Shown here piece after piece: positions 14,549-23,438 of a DNA stretch of 64,000 nt. How positions within the stretch are numbered: the stretch's first letter is position 1; each line of letters opens with the position of its first letter. Source of the DNA: a virus; the IMG/VR virus record IMGVR_UViG_3300009506_003033, positions 20,499 through 84,498 of that record; one strand, written 5' to 3'. The notes beneath the pieces were generated by a model that did no database searches, was not told the DNA's origin, and worked only from the letters and a program-made list of their open reading frames with translations. The position numbers were made by a program, and so were the translations under genes.

Positions 14549-17071
14549 ATGAATGTTCATTTTGACACTCGTGATATCGATAGCTATCGGCTGTTTTGCA
14601 AGATCAAACGGCTGCCAACTTATCAACTGACTGGCCATGTCGCGACGTTTCCAGACGAGTACGCAGCCAAACTGGGATTGCAAGGCATCACGAACGAAGA
14701 GATTGGTTATGAGCCACATCCTGACGTATTTGATTACCAACGGGATATAGTGCGAATATGTCTGAGGAAGCGAAAGTTCGCTATTTTTGCTGATTGCGGA
14801 CTTGGCAAGACAATTATGTTTCTGGAATGGATTAAGGCTCTGGGAACGGTACTCAATGGCAAATCAGCACTGATTATATCTCCATTGATGGTGATTCCGC
14901 AGACGATTGCCGAGAGCCGAAAATGGTTCTACGAGGACTTGCCAATTCAACAAGTGCGAGCAGCGGAACTTGTACGGTGGCTCAAATCTCCGACGTCTCA
15001 GATTGGTATCACCAACTATGATGCATTGACACAAGATGGACTCACTAATCGCAATCTCGGAGCATTGGTACTAGATGAAAGTTCAATGCTTAAGAGTCAT
15101 TATGGCAAATGGGCCAGCCAATGTCTCGCACTCGGCCAGGGATTGGAATGGAAATTAGCTTGTACCGGTACGCCAGCACCGAATGACAGAATCGAATATG
15201 CAAATCATGCGGTGTATTGTGATGCGTTTTCATCTATCAATGGTTTCTTGGCAACATTTTTTGTCAATCGTGGCCAGACACAGGAACGATGGGTGCTAAA
15301 AGATCATGCATTGGAATCATTCTATCGTGCATTGTCGCATTGGTGCATCTTCCTGACTCGACCGGAAATCTATGGCTGGAAGGACAACACTCAACCTTTG
15401 CCGCCGATCGTGATTCACGAGCACGACATAGCGTTAACAAAAGAACAGCAATCGATATTCACATCAGAAACGGGAGAACTGTTTGCAAACCGCATGGGTG
15501 GAATTCGCACTAGAGGTAAGCTCGGGCAGTTGGCAAAGGGCCATCACAATGGCAAGGAAGTATCGACGAACAAGCCAGCAGCTATTCGCCGATTGATACA
15601 GCAGTGGCCGGATGAATCGACGATTGTGTGGTGTATCTACAACCGAGAACAAGATCAGCTCGCGAAAGAAATACCAGAGGCGGCAAGCATCTCAGGAGCA
15701 ACTCCCATTGGACAACGATTAGAATTAATCGAGGAATTTAAAGCTGGTATCCGTAGGATACTGATAACCAAGCCAAAGATACTTGGATTTGGTTTGAATC
15801 TGCAAATTGCCACGAGGCAAGTATTTGCTGGGCTACAAGACTGTTATGACGACATGACGGAAGTGTTGACTCGCAATGGCTGGAAAACATTTGGCGATTG
15901 CGACATGGATGATCAGCTGGCCACGTGCAATCCGACGACGCTCCAGTTTGAATGGCAATGGCCAACAGAAATCATTTGGTCCGAATATATGGGGCCAATG
16001 ATTCAGTTTGGCGGCCAGCGAGGCTTCGACTTACTCGTAACACCCAATCATCGGATGTTTGTTTGCAGGTGTCCGATCAGGTATCGGTTGGCAAATAGAG
16101 CGTGGCATTTCCGGTATGCCAACGAACTATGCGAGAATTACAGACGACAGGAATATCGCATGTTGTCATGCTCGCAACTCTGGCGTGGCGATTCGCCAGA
16201 GGTAATTGTAAACACATGCGAATCCGGCCGATCGCGATGGGCTACTGTCAAAACGGTGCACGAAATGGCAACAGAGGACGCGGTACGACTGGCGGGATGG
16301 TATGTGACTGAAGGGCATTGCAGATTGCCAACGACAGCTGAATTTGGTCGCATTGTAATATGTCAGAGTGATGGTAATCCATCAAATCGGGCGGAGATCA
16401 TCGACCTGCTGTCTAGGTTGTTCGGTTCCGTAAACACAAACACTAAGGATTTGACGAGCTATTGCCGGCACGTGGCACACTGGCTGCTGTCTGAGTTCGG
16501 GCATGGATCACATAACAAGCGTCTCCCCCGCTGGATTAAGGATCTTGATGCTCGTTATCTTTGTATATTGCGAGATGTCATGATGAAAGGCGACGGTGGG
16601 GCTACTGGCCGATATTATCGAACAGCGAGCCGACAATTGGCCGACGACTTCCAGGAAGTGGCAATCAAAACTGGCATTCGGGCATCCGTTAAACCCCGCA
16701 TTTGCAAGGGCTCGACTTTATACGATGTCGTTCTGGAATACGAGCATACGCAACCATCAATATCGAGTACTCCGTCTGTCGTCAGCTACGAAGGCATGAT
16801 AGGGTGTGCTCGGGTGATGAATGGGACACTGATTGTGCGTCGCAACGGTATCCCAGTCGTGAGCGGCAACAGCTACGAATCATTCTATCAGGCGGTGAAA
16901 CGTAGCAACCGCTATGGTGCTGTTAAATCACTGAATGTCCATATCCCTATGACAGATTTAGAGCGACCTATGGTTGAAAATGTGCTTAGGAAAGCAAAAC
17001 GGATTGATGAGGATACTCGGGCACAGGAGAGATACTTCCGACGAGCATCAAAGGAACTTGCGTCGTGGTAG
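14549..17071 (+). CDS. SNF2-like DNA helicase with intein
   Basis: 840 residues, of which 432-774 are an intein; the spliced protein would be 497. Helicase motifs: Walker A ADCGLGKT (84-88), DESS box at 176-179, CTGTPAPND (motif III), GFGLNLQ (motif V), and QAVKRSNR (motif VI), typical of phage SNF2/DEAD translocases. The intein splits motifs V and VI. ATG 14549 lacks a clear SD and directly follows a terminator-like hairpin, so expression may be attenuated. A GTG at 14495 lies inside the hairpin and is less likely. Confidence 0.85.
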   Translation: MNVHFDTRDIDSYRLFCKIKRLPTYQLTGHVATFPDEYAAKLGLQGITNEEIGYEPHPDVFDYQRDIVRICLRKRKFAIFADCGLGKTIMFLEWIKALGTVLNGKSALIISPLMVIPQTIAESRKWFYEDLPIQQVRAAELVRWLKSPTSQIGITNYDALTQDGLTNRNLGALVLDESSMLKSHYGKWASQCLALGQGLEWKLACTGTPAPNDRIEYANHAVYCDAFSSINGFLATFFVNRGQTQERWVLKDHALESFYRALSHWCIFLTRPEIYGWKDNTQPLPPIVIHEHDIALTKEQQSIFTSETGELFANRMGGIRTRGKLGQLAKGHHNGKEVSTNKPAAIRRLIQQWPDESTIVWCIYNREQDQLAKEIPEAASISGATPIGQRLELIEEFKAGIRRILITKPKILGFGLNLQIATRQVFAGLQDCYDDMTEVLTRNGWKTFGDCDMDDQLATCNPTTLQFEWQWPTEIIWSEYMGPMIQFGGQRGFDLLVTPNHRMFVCRCPIRYRLANRAWHFRYANELCENYRRQEYRMLSCSQLWRGDSPEVIVNTCESGRSRWATVKTVHEMATEDAVRLAGWYVTEGHCRLPTTAEFGRIVICQSDGNPSNRAEIIDLLSRLFGSVNTNTKDLTSYCRHVAHWLLSEFGHGSHNKRLPRWIKDLDARYLCILRDVMMKGDGGATGRYYRTASRQLADDFQEVAIKTGIRASVKPRICKGSTLYDVVLEYEHTQPSISSTPSVVSYEGMIGCARVMNGTLIVRRNGIPVVSGNSYESFYQAVKRSNRYGAVKSLNVHIPMTDLERPMVENVLRKAKRIDEDTRAQERYFRRASKELASW
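15842..16870 (+). other. Intein with LAGLIDADG endonuclease (in helicase)
   Basis: 343 residues. Block A CYDDMTEVLTRNGWK, block B VTPNHRM, dodecapeptides LAGWYVTEGH and LRDVMMKGDGG (two LAGLIDADG helices), block G NGIPVVSGN followed by Ser+1. The penultimate residue is Gly instead of the usual His. Splicing would join LQD to SYESFYQAV. Confidence 0.85.
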
Positions 17072-17925
17072 ATCTCCCACACGATATCATTCGCGTATTT
17101 CCCAGAAAAGCTGGATGGGTCCCGGATGATGGCATGGCATATGTTGGTGCACCTCTATTATTCCGAGAACCAGCAAGAGAAGTACATGTCTCTTGTACCT
17201 TTTCTTGGGACATGAACGAATGCGAACGATTAGCAAGAGAATGGCGGCAATTCTATAGTAATGTGAAAATTGGTGGGCCAGCATATGACACAAGACCAGA
17301 TGATTTTGTTCCCGGGATGTATTTGAAACATGGATATACTATAACATCGAGAGGCTACCATCATCGTTGTGCATTTTGCAAGGTGCATGAGAGAGAAGGA
17401 CCATTACGCGAATTGCCAATCAAAGATGGATGGATTGTGGAGGATTCAAATCTGCTTGCATGTTCGCGGAGGCATATCGAAGCTGTTTTGGAAATGTTAT
17501 CGAAGCAGCCGGAACCAGCGAGGTTTACCGGTGGATTTGAGAATCAGCTCGTCACACCATGGTTGTGCAAAGCATTGAAAGAACAGATACGGACAAGAGT
17601 TGTGTACTTGGCATATGATCGGCAAGCCCAAGCGAAATCATTGTCTAGGGCAGCTGCAATGCTATTGGAGCATGGGATACCTCGCGGTGCAATTCGCTGT
17701 TATTGTTTAGTTGGCTTCGGGGACGATACGGTTGAAGAAGCTGAAAAGCGAATGCGATGGGCATTTACACAAGGGGTTACACCATTTGCTATGTACTATC
17801 GTCCAGTGGAGACCCGACAATGGCGAGTGCCTCCTGGAGACTGGAAAGACCTCGTTCAGAATTGGATATGGGACAAAGTGATCTTTGCACGAATGGCAAA
17901 ATTAGGTATAGAGACAAAAAAATGA
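17065..17925 (+). CDS. Radical-SAM-like phage protein lacking one cluster cysteine
   Basis: 286 residues. SRGYHHRCAFC, then GPLRELPIKDGWIVEDSNLL, FTGGFENQ and CYCLVGFGDDTVEEAE match a phage radical-SAM family that I remember beginning SRG-C-xxx-C-xx-C. Here the first cysteine is Tyr98, leaving C102 and C105. A one-base TGC-to-TAC change explains it. It may be inactive or use another ligand. GTG start overlapping the helicase stop. Confidence 0.7.
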   Translation: MVDLPHDIIRVFPRKAGWVPDDGMAYVGAPLLFREPAREVHVSCTFSWDMNECERLAREWRQFYSNVKIGGPAYDTRPDDFVPGMYLKHGYTITSRGYHHRCAFCKVHEREGPLRELPIKDGWIVEDSNLLACSRRHIEAVLEMLSKQPEPARFTGGFENQLVTPWLCKALKEQIRTRVVYLAYDRQAQAKSLSRAAAMLLEHGIPRGAIRCYCLVGFGDDTVEEAEKRMRWAFTQGVTPFAMYYRPVETRQWRVPPGDWKDLVQNWIWDKVIFARMAKLGIETKK

Positions 17926-18803
17926 TTGAGCCGTTAGCAGATGGATCCAGATGGCATTTATACCGTGGAGATTGCATTGAACACATGGCAGAGCTGCCAC
18001 AAGCGTGCTTTGATTTTGCTGTGTTTTCACCACCATTTCCGAGCCTCTTTGCTTACACGGATCTTGCTGAAGATATCGGCAACACGGATGATGTAGAAGG
18101 CGAAGGAAGACTGCATTTGTCCTGGTTTTATCGGCAGCTGGTGCGAGTGATGAAGCCAGGTCGTGTAGTGATGGTTCACGTGATGCAGATACCGTGTCTG
18201 GAACGTAGCGGTAAAGAAGGGTTGATTGATTTCCGGGGACTGAATATTCGTATCGGACAGCGAAGCGGATTGATTTATGACTACGATTGGTTGATCGGAA
18301 AAAACCCACAGGCTCAAGCGATACGTACTCGATCTCATTCGCTGATGTTTGTAACGATGGAACGTGATCGAGCCAAGATTCGCGGTACTCTTGGGGATTA
18401 CTTAATCAAATATCGCATTCCTGGAGAAAACGCGGTTCCTATTGATTCTGAAGGACAGGTAACGCGGAACGATTGGATTTCTTGGGCGGAGGCATGTTGG
18501 CCGTGGACGGACATACGCGAGACAGACACATTGAATGTTGCCGCAGGTCGCGATCAGAAAGACACGAAGCATATTTGCCCATTGCAATTGCCGGTCATAC
18601 GCAGATTAGTGAAGATGTACAGCAATCCAGACGAAATCGTTTTTTCGCCATTTGCTGGAATCGGAAGTGAGGGAGTTGAAGCATTGAAGGCAGGCCGGAG
18701 ATTCTACGGATGCGAGATCAAAGACAGTTACGTCAAGGCAGCACGAGCGAATCTAACGAAGACTGTGGCGAAGGAAGAGGATCAAATGGTTCTGTTCCGA
18801 TGA
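17922..18803 (+). CDS. DNA methyltransferase (N4-cytosine or N6-adenine)
   Basis: 293 residues. Motif IV FSPPFPS near residue 34 precedes motif I FSPFAGIGSEGVEALK near residue 240, the beta-class order. SPPF favours N4-cytosine but does not prove it. Overlaps the previous gene as ATGA (ATG 17922). It is the second of at least three methylases in the window. Confidence 0.8.
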   Translation: MIEPLADGSRWHLYRGDCIEHMAELPQACFDFAVFSPPFPSLFAYTDLAEDIGNTDDVEGEGRLHLSWFYRQLVRVMKPGRVVMVHVMQIPCLERSGKEGLIDFRGLNIRIGQRSGLIYDYDWLIGKNPQAQAIRTRSHSLMFVTMERDRAKIRGTLGDYLIKYRIPGENAVPIDSEGQVTRNDWISWAEACWPWTDIRETDTLNVAAGRDQKDTKHICPLQLPVIRRLVKMYSNPDEIVFSPFAGIGSEGVEALKAGRRFYGCEIKDSYVKAARANLTKTVAKEEDQMVLFR

Positions 18804-18970
18804 GCAATTATGTCGATGGTCAAAAGAGCAGTGATGAATCATCGGCTATTGATTCGCATTCTGTCATGAGGTCATTATACCAAGTCTTCACTTTCGATGA
18901 ATTGCGACAGATGCGGAGGGACGTGCAATATTGTCGCTGTTCTTGGGTTCTCGTGGCTGAATTCAAATGA
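18800..18970 (+). CDS. Hypothetical protein, 56 aa
   Basis: MSNYVDGQKSSDESSAIDSH then SLYQVFTFDELRQMRRDVQY. Not recognised. Starts in ATGA overlap with the methylase and overlaps the next gene as well. Confidence 0.5.
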   Translation: MSNYVDGQKSSDESSAIDSHSVMRSLYQVFTFDELRQMRRDVQYCRCSWVLVAEFK

Positions 18971-19182
18971 GGTATACGATGTTGTGGCAGCTGCACTGGC
19001 AAGACGTCGATACTGGAAAGCTAGAATTTCGAGAACAGCGAGATTTTCCAGACGGCGAGACGCATTTTGATTTTGCCTTATGGTGGAAAGGAGTGAACGA
19101 ACGTCATCCATTGCCAGCAAACAAGAGGTGGTTTGTTTGTAACGAATTAGCTCCAGAATTTATAAAGGAGTGTGAAAGATGA
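18967..19182 (+). CDS. Hypothetical protein, 71 aa
   Basis: Trp-rich MRYTMLWQLHWQDVDTGKLE, then DFALWWKGVNERHPLP. Small soluble alpha/beta protein, not recognised. ATGA overlaps on both sides. Confidence 0.6.
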   Translation: MRYTMLWQLHWQDVDTGKLEFREQRDFPDGETHFDFALWWKGVNERHPLPANKRWFVCNELAPEFIKECER

Positions 19183-20168
19183 GCGATGATTTACCAAAAG
19201 CACACGCACGGTTCAGGGCATTTCACGAGAGGTTCCCGCTGCCGGAGGATAAATTCACGGCACTCAAGGAAGACATCGTGCGAACGAAACAGGTGCGCGA
19301 TCCGTTGGTGACGTGGAAAGGCTGTCTCGTCGACGGGTACACCAGGGCCGAGATCATCGAGTCGGAGGGCATCAATATCTGGTCGAGCGAAGCGTTGGAT
19401 CCGGACTGGTCGGAGGATCGGGTCTACGAATGGGTGATCGTGAATCAGTGTGCTCGACGGAACCTCACGGAGCAGCAGATGGAGCTGGTTTGGGGGGAGC
19501 GATACAACCTCGAGAAGGCGAAAGATCACACCGAAAACTTGCCAGTCACTACGGGGGATGTCGAACCAAGCGGTAAAAATTACCGCTTGGGAGAAACTCC
19601 GGGGAAAACGCAAAAAACGACAAACGGAACCGGAAAGAAGAGGGGGAGACCGAAAACGTCGGAACGGATCGCGAAAGAGGCAGGCAAATCCGAAAAAACG
19701 GTGCGGACATGGGGGAAGCATCAGCAGATATTCGAGAGTCTCCCATCGCTCGTTCAGCGGGCGGTCACGAAGAGTCCGAAAAAACTCACCGATAGCCAGT
19801 GGAAGGCCCTGGATAGATGCGAGGGCATCGAAGGTGTGGAGCGGGCATTGCGGGTAGGCCAAGCGGACAATTTGGCGACTGCATACAAGGTTGCCACGGG
19901 AAAAGAATTTGCGGGCATGAAATCGAAACCGAAACAGAAAGGGGAATCGGAACAAACGCAGGATGATGGGCCCCTCACGGAGATTCAGATTGTCAAGCAG
20001 ATCGACGGGATCCGCAAATCTATCGTAAAGCATCGAGCAGCCATGGGATTGTGGACGGAGGCCGGATTGAAGCTGCCAGAAGTCAAACAAATCAGGCTAA
20101 TCATGGCGGCCCTGGATATCCACGTGTATCAACCATTAGGACAACTGGAAGAGGCATTGAAGAAATGA
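19179..20168 (+). CDS. ParB/Srx-like DNA-binding protein with palindromic insert
   Basis: 329 residues. ParB-type N-terminal domain (VTWKGCLVDGYTRAEI, NLTEQQMELVWGERYNLEKA), an HTH (TSERIAKEAGKSEKTVRTWG), and a helical C-terminal half. Residues about 130-148 (SGKNYRLGETPGKTQKT) are encoded by palindromic element copy 2 and form the linker between the domains. Role in phage DNA organisation or transcription is inferred. Confidence 0.75.
   Translation: MSDDLPKAHARFRAFHERFPLPEDKFTALKEDIVRTKQVRDPLVTWKGCLVDGYTRAEIIESEGINIWSSEALDPDWSEDRVYEWVIVNQCARRNLTEQQMELVWGERYNLEKAKDHTENLPVTTGDVEPSGKNYRLGETPGKTQKTTNGTGKKRGRPKTSERIAKEAGKSEKTVRTWGKHQQIFESLPSLVQRAVTKSPKKLTDSQWKALDRCEGIEGVERALRVGQADNLATAYKVATGKEFAGMKSKPKQKGESEQTQDDGPLTEIQIVKQIDGIRKSIVKHRAAMGLWTEAGLKLPEVKQIRLIMAALDIHVYQPLGQLEEALKK
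19566..19619. repeat. Dispersed palindromic element, copy 2
   Basis: CCAAGCGGTAA-aaa-TTACCGCTTGG plus an A-rich arm like copy 1 at 273-326. In the ParB frame it reads GKNYRLGET; one base over, it reads QAVKITAWEKLRGKRKK, nearly the same peptide as copy 1. Confidence 0.8.
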
Positions 20169-20377
20169 TTGAATTCCGGGACTACAAACAGAAGGCAGCA
20201 GCAATATCACTCAGCGAAATTCGTAATCTAGAGATTCAGTGTCCGGGAGGACAGTGGTGCATGTGTTGTGGTTCTGGTTGTACTTGCGGCTGTCGCGATG
20301 AATGTCCCGTGTTTTTGGCGGCTGGACGTCGTTTCATCTTCGAACAGTCAGCCAACCAATTGCAGAAAGATAATTGA
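20165..20377 (+). CDS. Cysteine-rich small protein, 70 aa
   Basis: Central cluster CPGGQWCMCCGSGCTCGCRDEC has nine cysteines in 22 residues, so metal or cluster binding is likely. ATGA overlaps on both sides. Not recognised. Confidence 0.6.
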   Translation: MIEFRDYKQKAAAISLSEIRNLEIQCPGGQWCMCCGSGCTCGCRDECPVFLAAGRRFIFEQSANQLQKDN

Positions 20378-21885
20378 TGTCGATTGAACTCCGAGACTAC
20401 CAGCAGCGAGCGATACAAGCCACGCATGAGGCACTGAGACGTGTCAATCGCGTGGTGCTTGTAGCTCCCACGGGCAGTGGCAAGAATTTTTTGTGTAGGT
20501 GGTGGTGCGATGCAATTCCAAAGCGAAATCGAAGACTGGCTATCATTACCCACAGACGAGTTCTCGTATTCCAAATGTCACGACACTGTCAAAATTCTGG
20601 CATTGATCATGGCATTCGCATGGGTGACGATACGACCAATATCGAGGCCCCAGTCCAAATCTGTTCAATCGATACACTCCATTCGCGAGGCAAAGAATTC
20701 TATCCATCAGCAGACTGGGTGATCATTGACGAAATCCACTGTAACGAACAACGGTACGCCAAACTGCTAGAGCATTATCCGAGGGCCAAAATTGTCGGCT
20801 TGACGGCTACACCGGCCAACGAACGTGGAGAGCGTCTGAGCATACCGGAAGAGATAGTTGAACCAGTCTGCAACAGCGATTTGATACCGAAATGGTTGTT
20901 GCCAACTCGGGTTTATCAGATTTGTGACGTTGAAACGAAAGGAATAGGTACGTCAAATGGTGAGTGGAACCAAGAAGAACTCGGCAAGCGACTCGAAAAA
21001 GGATTCTCTGCAATCGATCTATGGAAACACTGGAAGCCATTTTCCGATCGACAAACTATTGTCTGGGTTCCAAGAGTTGCGTTTGCCAGAGGACTTGCCG
21101 ATCAGTTCGTCGAACGAGGATATTCTGCGGAGGTATTGGTTGCTTCCACAGACAACTCGGAACGCGATTCGATGTTTTCACGGTTTCAATCTGGAACACT
21201 TAGAGTGATTATTGGCGTTCAGATCCCGACAATCGGCCTGGACCTACCGATAGCCAGCTGCGGCATCGATTTACAGCCGAGTAGACAGTTGCGCAATTGG
21301 TGGCAAAAGCTAGGCAGAACGCGACGGCAGCACGGCGACCAGCAGGACGCAGTGCTTCTGGATTGCGGTGGCAACTACTGGAGGCATCAGATTCATCCCG
21401 ACGAGGATCCACCCTGGCCAACTGACGGTAAGACGACGGCCGAATTGCTGAAAGAACGTCGAGAGCGCACAGAGACGGCCGGTAAAGAGCCCTGGGAGTG
21501 TCCCATCTGCAAATACTCACTCGCTCCGTGGGAACGCCTGCACGACAATAAGTGCCCAAATTGCGGCCACGAGCTGGCTCGGGCGAAGCGGCGGATCATC
21601 ATGGGCGATGGAACCATGAGAGAAGTCACGGCGAAATCTCAGCGAGTCAAGAAACAATCTGAACACGTCAAAGTGTGGTTGTCGTGTCTGTACATCGCCG
21701 CCAATACTCACAAAACAGTTGGATTCGCATCTTGGCTATTCAAAAAACGCACGAACAAGTGGCCGCAGAGTACGGACGTAGCGTCAGCGATGAAGGGCTC
21801 TATGGCACTTCCACCGCCGAATAGTGCAGACTGGAAATTGCCGGTGGCCATGCTATATCCACAGCTACGAAGGAAACCACGATGA
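20374..21885 (+). CDS. DEAH-box superfamily 2 helicase with zinc ribbon
   Basis: 503 residues. Walker A APTGSGKN (Asn in place of T/S), WVIIDEIHC (DEIH), VGLTATP (motif III), a C-terminal helicase half with LRVIIGVQIPTIGLDLP and LGRTRRQHG (motif VI), then a CPICKYS and CPNCGHE zinc ribbon. It is likely the phage replication or transcription-coupled helicase. The GKN Walker residue is unusual. Confidence 0.85.
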   Translation: MMSIELRDYQQRAIQATHEALRRVNRVVLVAPTGSGKNFLCRWWCDAIPKRNRRLAIITHRRVLVFQMSRHCQNSGIDHGIRMGDDTTNIEAPVQICSIDTLHSRGKEFYPSADWVIIDEIHCNEQRYAKLLEHYPRAKIVGLTATPANERGERLSIPEEIVEPVCNSDLIPKWLLPTRVYQICDVETKGIGTSNGEWNQEELGKRLEKGFSAIDLWKHWKPFSDRQTIVWVPRVAFARGLADQFVERGYSAEVLVASTDNSERDSMFSRFQSGTLRVIIGVQIPTIGLDLPIASCGIDLQPSRQLRNWWQKLGRTRRQHGDQQDAVLLDCGGNYWRHQIHPDEDPPWPTDGKTTAELLKERRERTETAGKEPWECPICKYSLAPWERLHDNKCPNCGHELARAKRRIIMGDGTMREVTAKSQRVKKQSEHVKVWLSCLYIAANTHKTVGFASWLFKKRTNKWPQSTDVASAMKGSMALPPPNSADWKLPVAMLYPQLRRKPR

Positions 21886-22061
21886 ATCAAGACGACACCG
21901 ATGCAAATGTCGTGCAGTGTTGGCGATGTTTAACACGGATCTTAGTCCGAGAAGGCGTGATTATCGAACATGAATACGTTGAAGGCGAGTTTCGTCCAGT
22001 GCATGAGATGTGTGCTGAACAACGGGTCATGAATGGCCACATGCCAGATGTAACTGATTGA
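21882..22061 (+). CDS. Hypothetical protein, 59 aa
   Basis: MNQDDTDANVVQCWRCLTRI then VEGEFRPVHEMCAE. A CxxC plus later His and Cys suggests a small zinc site. Overlaps the helicase stop as ATGA. Confidence 0.55.
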   Translation: MNQDDTDANVVQCWRCLTRILVREGVIIEHEYVEGEFRPVHEMCAEQRVMNGHMPDVTD

Positions 22062-22070
22062 TTGTTTTTC

Positions 22071-22322
22071 CTAAGGATTGTGGCTAACTTCTCCCATTGT
22101 GGTCGGATTCTTGGATGAAGATCGACAGAGAAGTTCATCGGTCGTACATTTCAGGCAGTCTGCCAAGAGCACGAGTTGAAGAGTCGTCGGAAGTCGTTTG
22201 TCTCGTTCAAAGTCCGACAAAGTACCCTGGCTAATTCCCGTCTGTCTTGCGATCTCCAGTTGTGTCAGTCCCCGGAGCACACGCAGATTTTTGAGAATTT
22301 CACCAGTGGTTTGCTCTTCCAT
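22071..22322 (-). CDS. XRE-family repressor-like HTH protein
   Basis: 83 residues from ATG 22322: LKNLRVLRGLTQLEIARQTG then ISQGTLSDFERDKRLPTTLQ is a classic Cro/CI (HTH_3) domain, with a short C-terminal tail. It is the only confident minus-strand gene after 5.8 kb. It diverges from the protease gene, with a 49-bp intergenic region holding an imperfect TATC/GATA dyad that could be its operator (inference). Confidence 0.8.
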   Translation of the reverse strand: MEEQTTGEILKNLRVLRGLTQLEIARQTGISQGTLSDFERDKRLPTTLQLVLLADCLKCTTDELLCRSSSKNPTTMGEVSHNP

Positions 22323-22371
22323 GGCTTGACGCCTATCGAACGATGTGATAACGTGCATTGCTATACTAGAC

Positions 22372-23433
22372 ATGCAGTTTAGCAAATTCATGGTCGGATT
22401 CAAAGTACAAATCGTAGCCGTCGTTCTGGTACTGGCCTCGTGGACATCTACCAGTGCCGAGCGGTGCATCGTTTTCGCCCAAGGTGCAGGCGGATGGTTC
22501 CGTGGAATGGGTGTGCTGGTAGCCAAGGAAGGCACTCGTGGCCTCGTGATGTCGGCGAAGCACGTTGTCCGAAATGCACGCGGTTCTGTGATTTGCCGAT
22601 TTGTTGGCGGTGATGTGCGAGTGAGTCAAGTGTTGCGTGTCCCGAATGCAGATATTTGCGGCATGTTGATTGACAATGTACCCGCAAGGGCAGAGCCGAC
22701 ATCGTTTGCCGAAGAAGCGCCAAGTGGCAGCGTTGGCACATTTCGAGGTCAGGCTCCGATCACTGTGCAAAATGTGTCGAGCCTGAACGGTTTGCCTCAA
22801 ATCGGATGGCTTGCATCTAGTCCACAAGGGGATTCAGGTGGACCGGTATACAACAGCAATCACGAAGTCGTCGGCATTCTTTGGGGATCCGATGGAAGAA
22901 CATCGATGTCGGAGAGCTATGCGACGGCGCGATGGGCATATGTGCAATTTTGTCAGGCATGGAATTTTCCATGTCCGAGTTGCCAACCGTTACCTTCTGG
23001 GAGGATGGTTGTAGTCCGGCCGACGCAACCGGCTGCTCCTGCTGGTAGTTCAACTCAAGTCGGTCCCTCACAGGCGACGCTGTCGCAGGAGCAGCTTCTA
23101 AACACTCTGTTGGAAAGGATGGCCAAGGATGAAAGGTTCCGGGGAGTTGCCGGACCCAGTGGGCCTCCTGGCCCGATCGGTCCTGCTGGTGGCGATGGCA
23201 GAGATGGATCTGTGGGTGCTCAGGGACCTCGCGGACCTGTTGGAGAACCTGGCCCGCCAGGACAAGATATCGACGCGAGCGGTGCTATGGCAGCGATTGC
23301 AGCAATCGGCAATCGAATTGATGATCTGACGTTTACCGTCGAGGTTGTTCAACCCGACGGAACTGTTGACACCGGTGTTGTTGTGCACGTCGACGGAGGC
23401 GTGCTCCGTATTAACCTTTCTGGAAAGGAGTAA
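22372..23433 (+). CDS. Secreted trypsin-like protease with collagen-like stretch
   Basis: 353 residues. Signal peptide (VGFKVQIVAVVLVLASWTST), then a chymotrypsin-fold domain with His64 (SAKHVV), Asp94 (NADICG) and Ser155 (QGDSGGP), so the triad is intact. A Pro/Ala linker leads to a Gly-X-Y stretch (residues about 256-300), then a small beta domain. ATG 22390 is an alternative start. Secretion suggests host-surface modification or moron function. Confidence 0.8.
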   Translation: MQFSKFMVGFKVQIVAVVLVLASWTSTSAERCIVFAQGAGGWFRGMGVLVAKEGTRGLVMSAKHVVRNARGSVICRFVGGDVRVSQVLRVPNADICGMLIDNVPARAEPTSFAEEAPSGSVGTFRGQAPITVQNVSSLNGLPQIGWLASSPQGDSGGPVYNSNHEVVGILWGSDGRTSMSESYATARWAYVQFCQAWNFPCPSCQPLPSGRMVVVRPTQPAAPAGSSTQVGPSQATLSQEQLLNTLLERMAKDERFRGVAGPSGPPGPIGPAGGDGRDGSVGAQGPRGPVGEPGPPGQDIDASGAMAAIAAIGNRIDDLTFTVEVVQPDGTVDTGVVVHVDGGVLRINLSGKE

Positions 23434-23438
23434 TTCCA

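Noticed and set aside
19191-20090. 299-residue minus ORF opposite the ParB-like gene
   Set aside because: The plus-strand frame has clear ParB and HTH domains; the minus frame has none.
22323-22535. Longer N-terminus for the XRE repressor
   Set aside because: The extra 71 residues cover the divergent gene's start and signal peptide and are not HTH-like.
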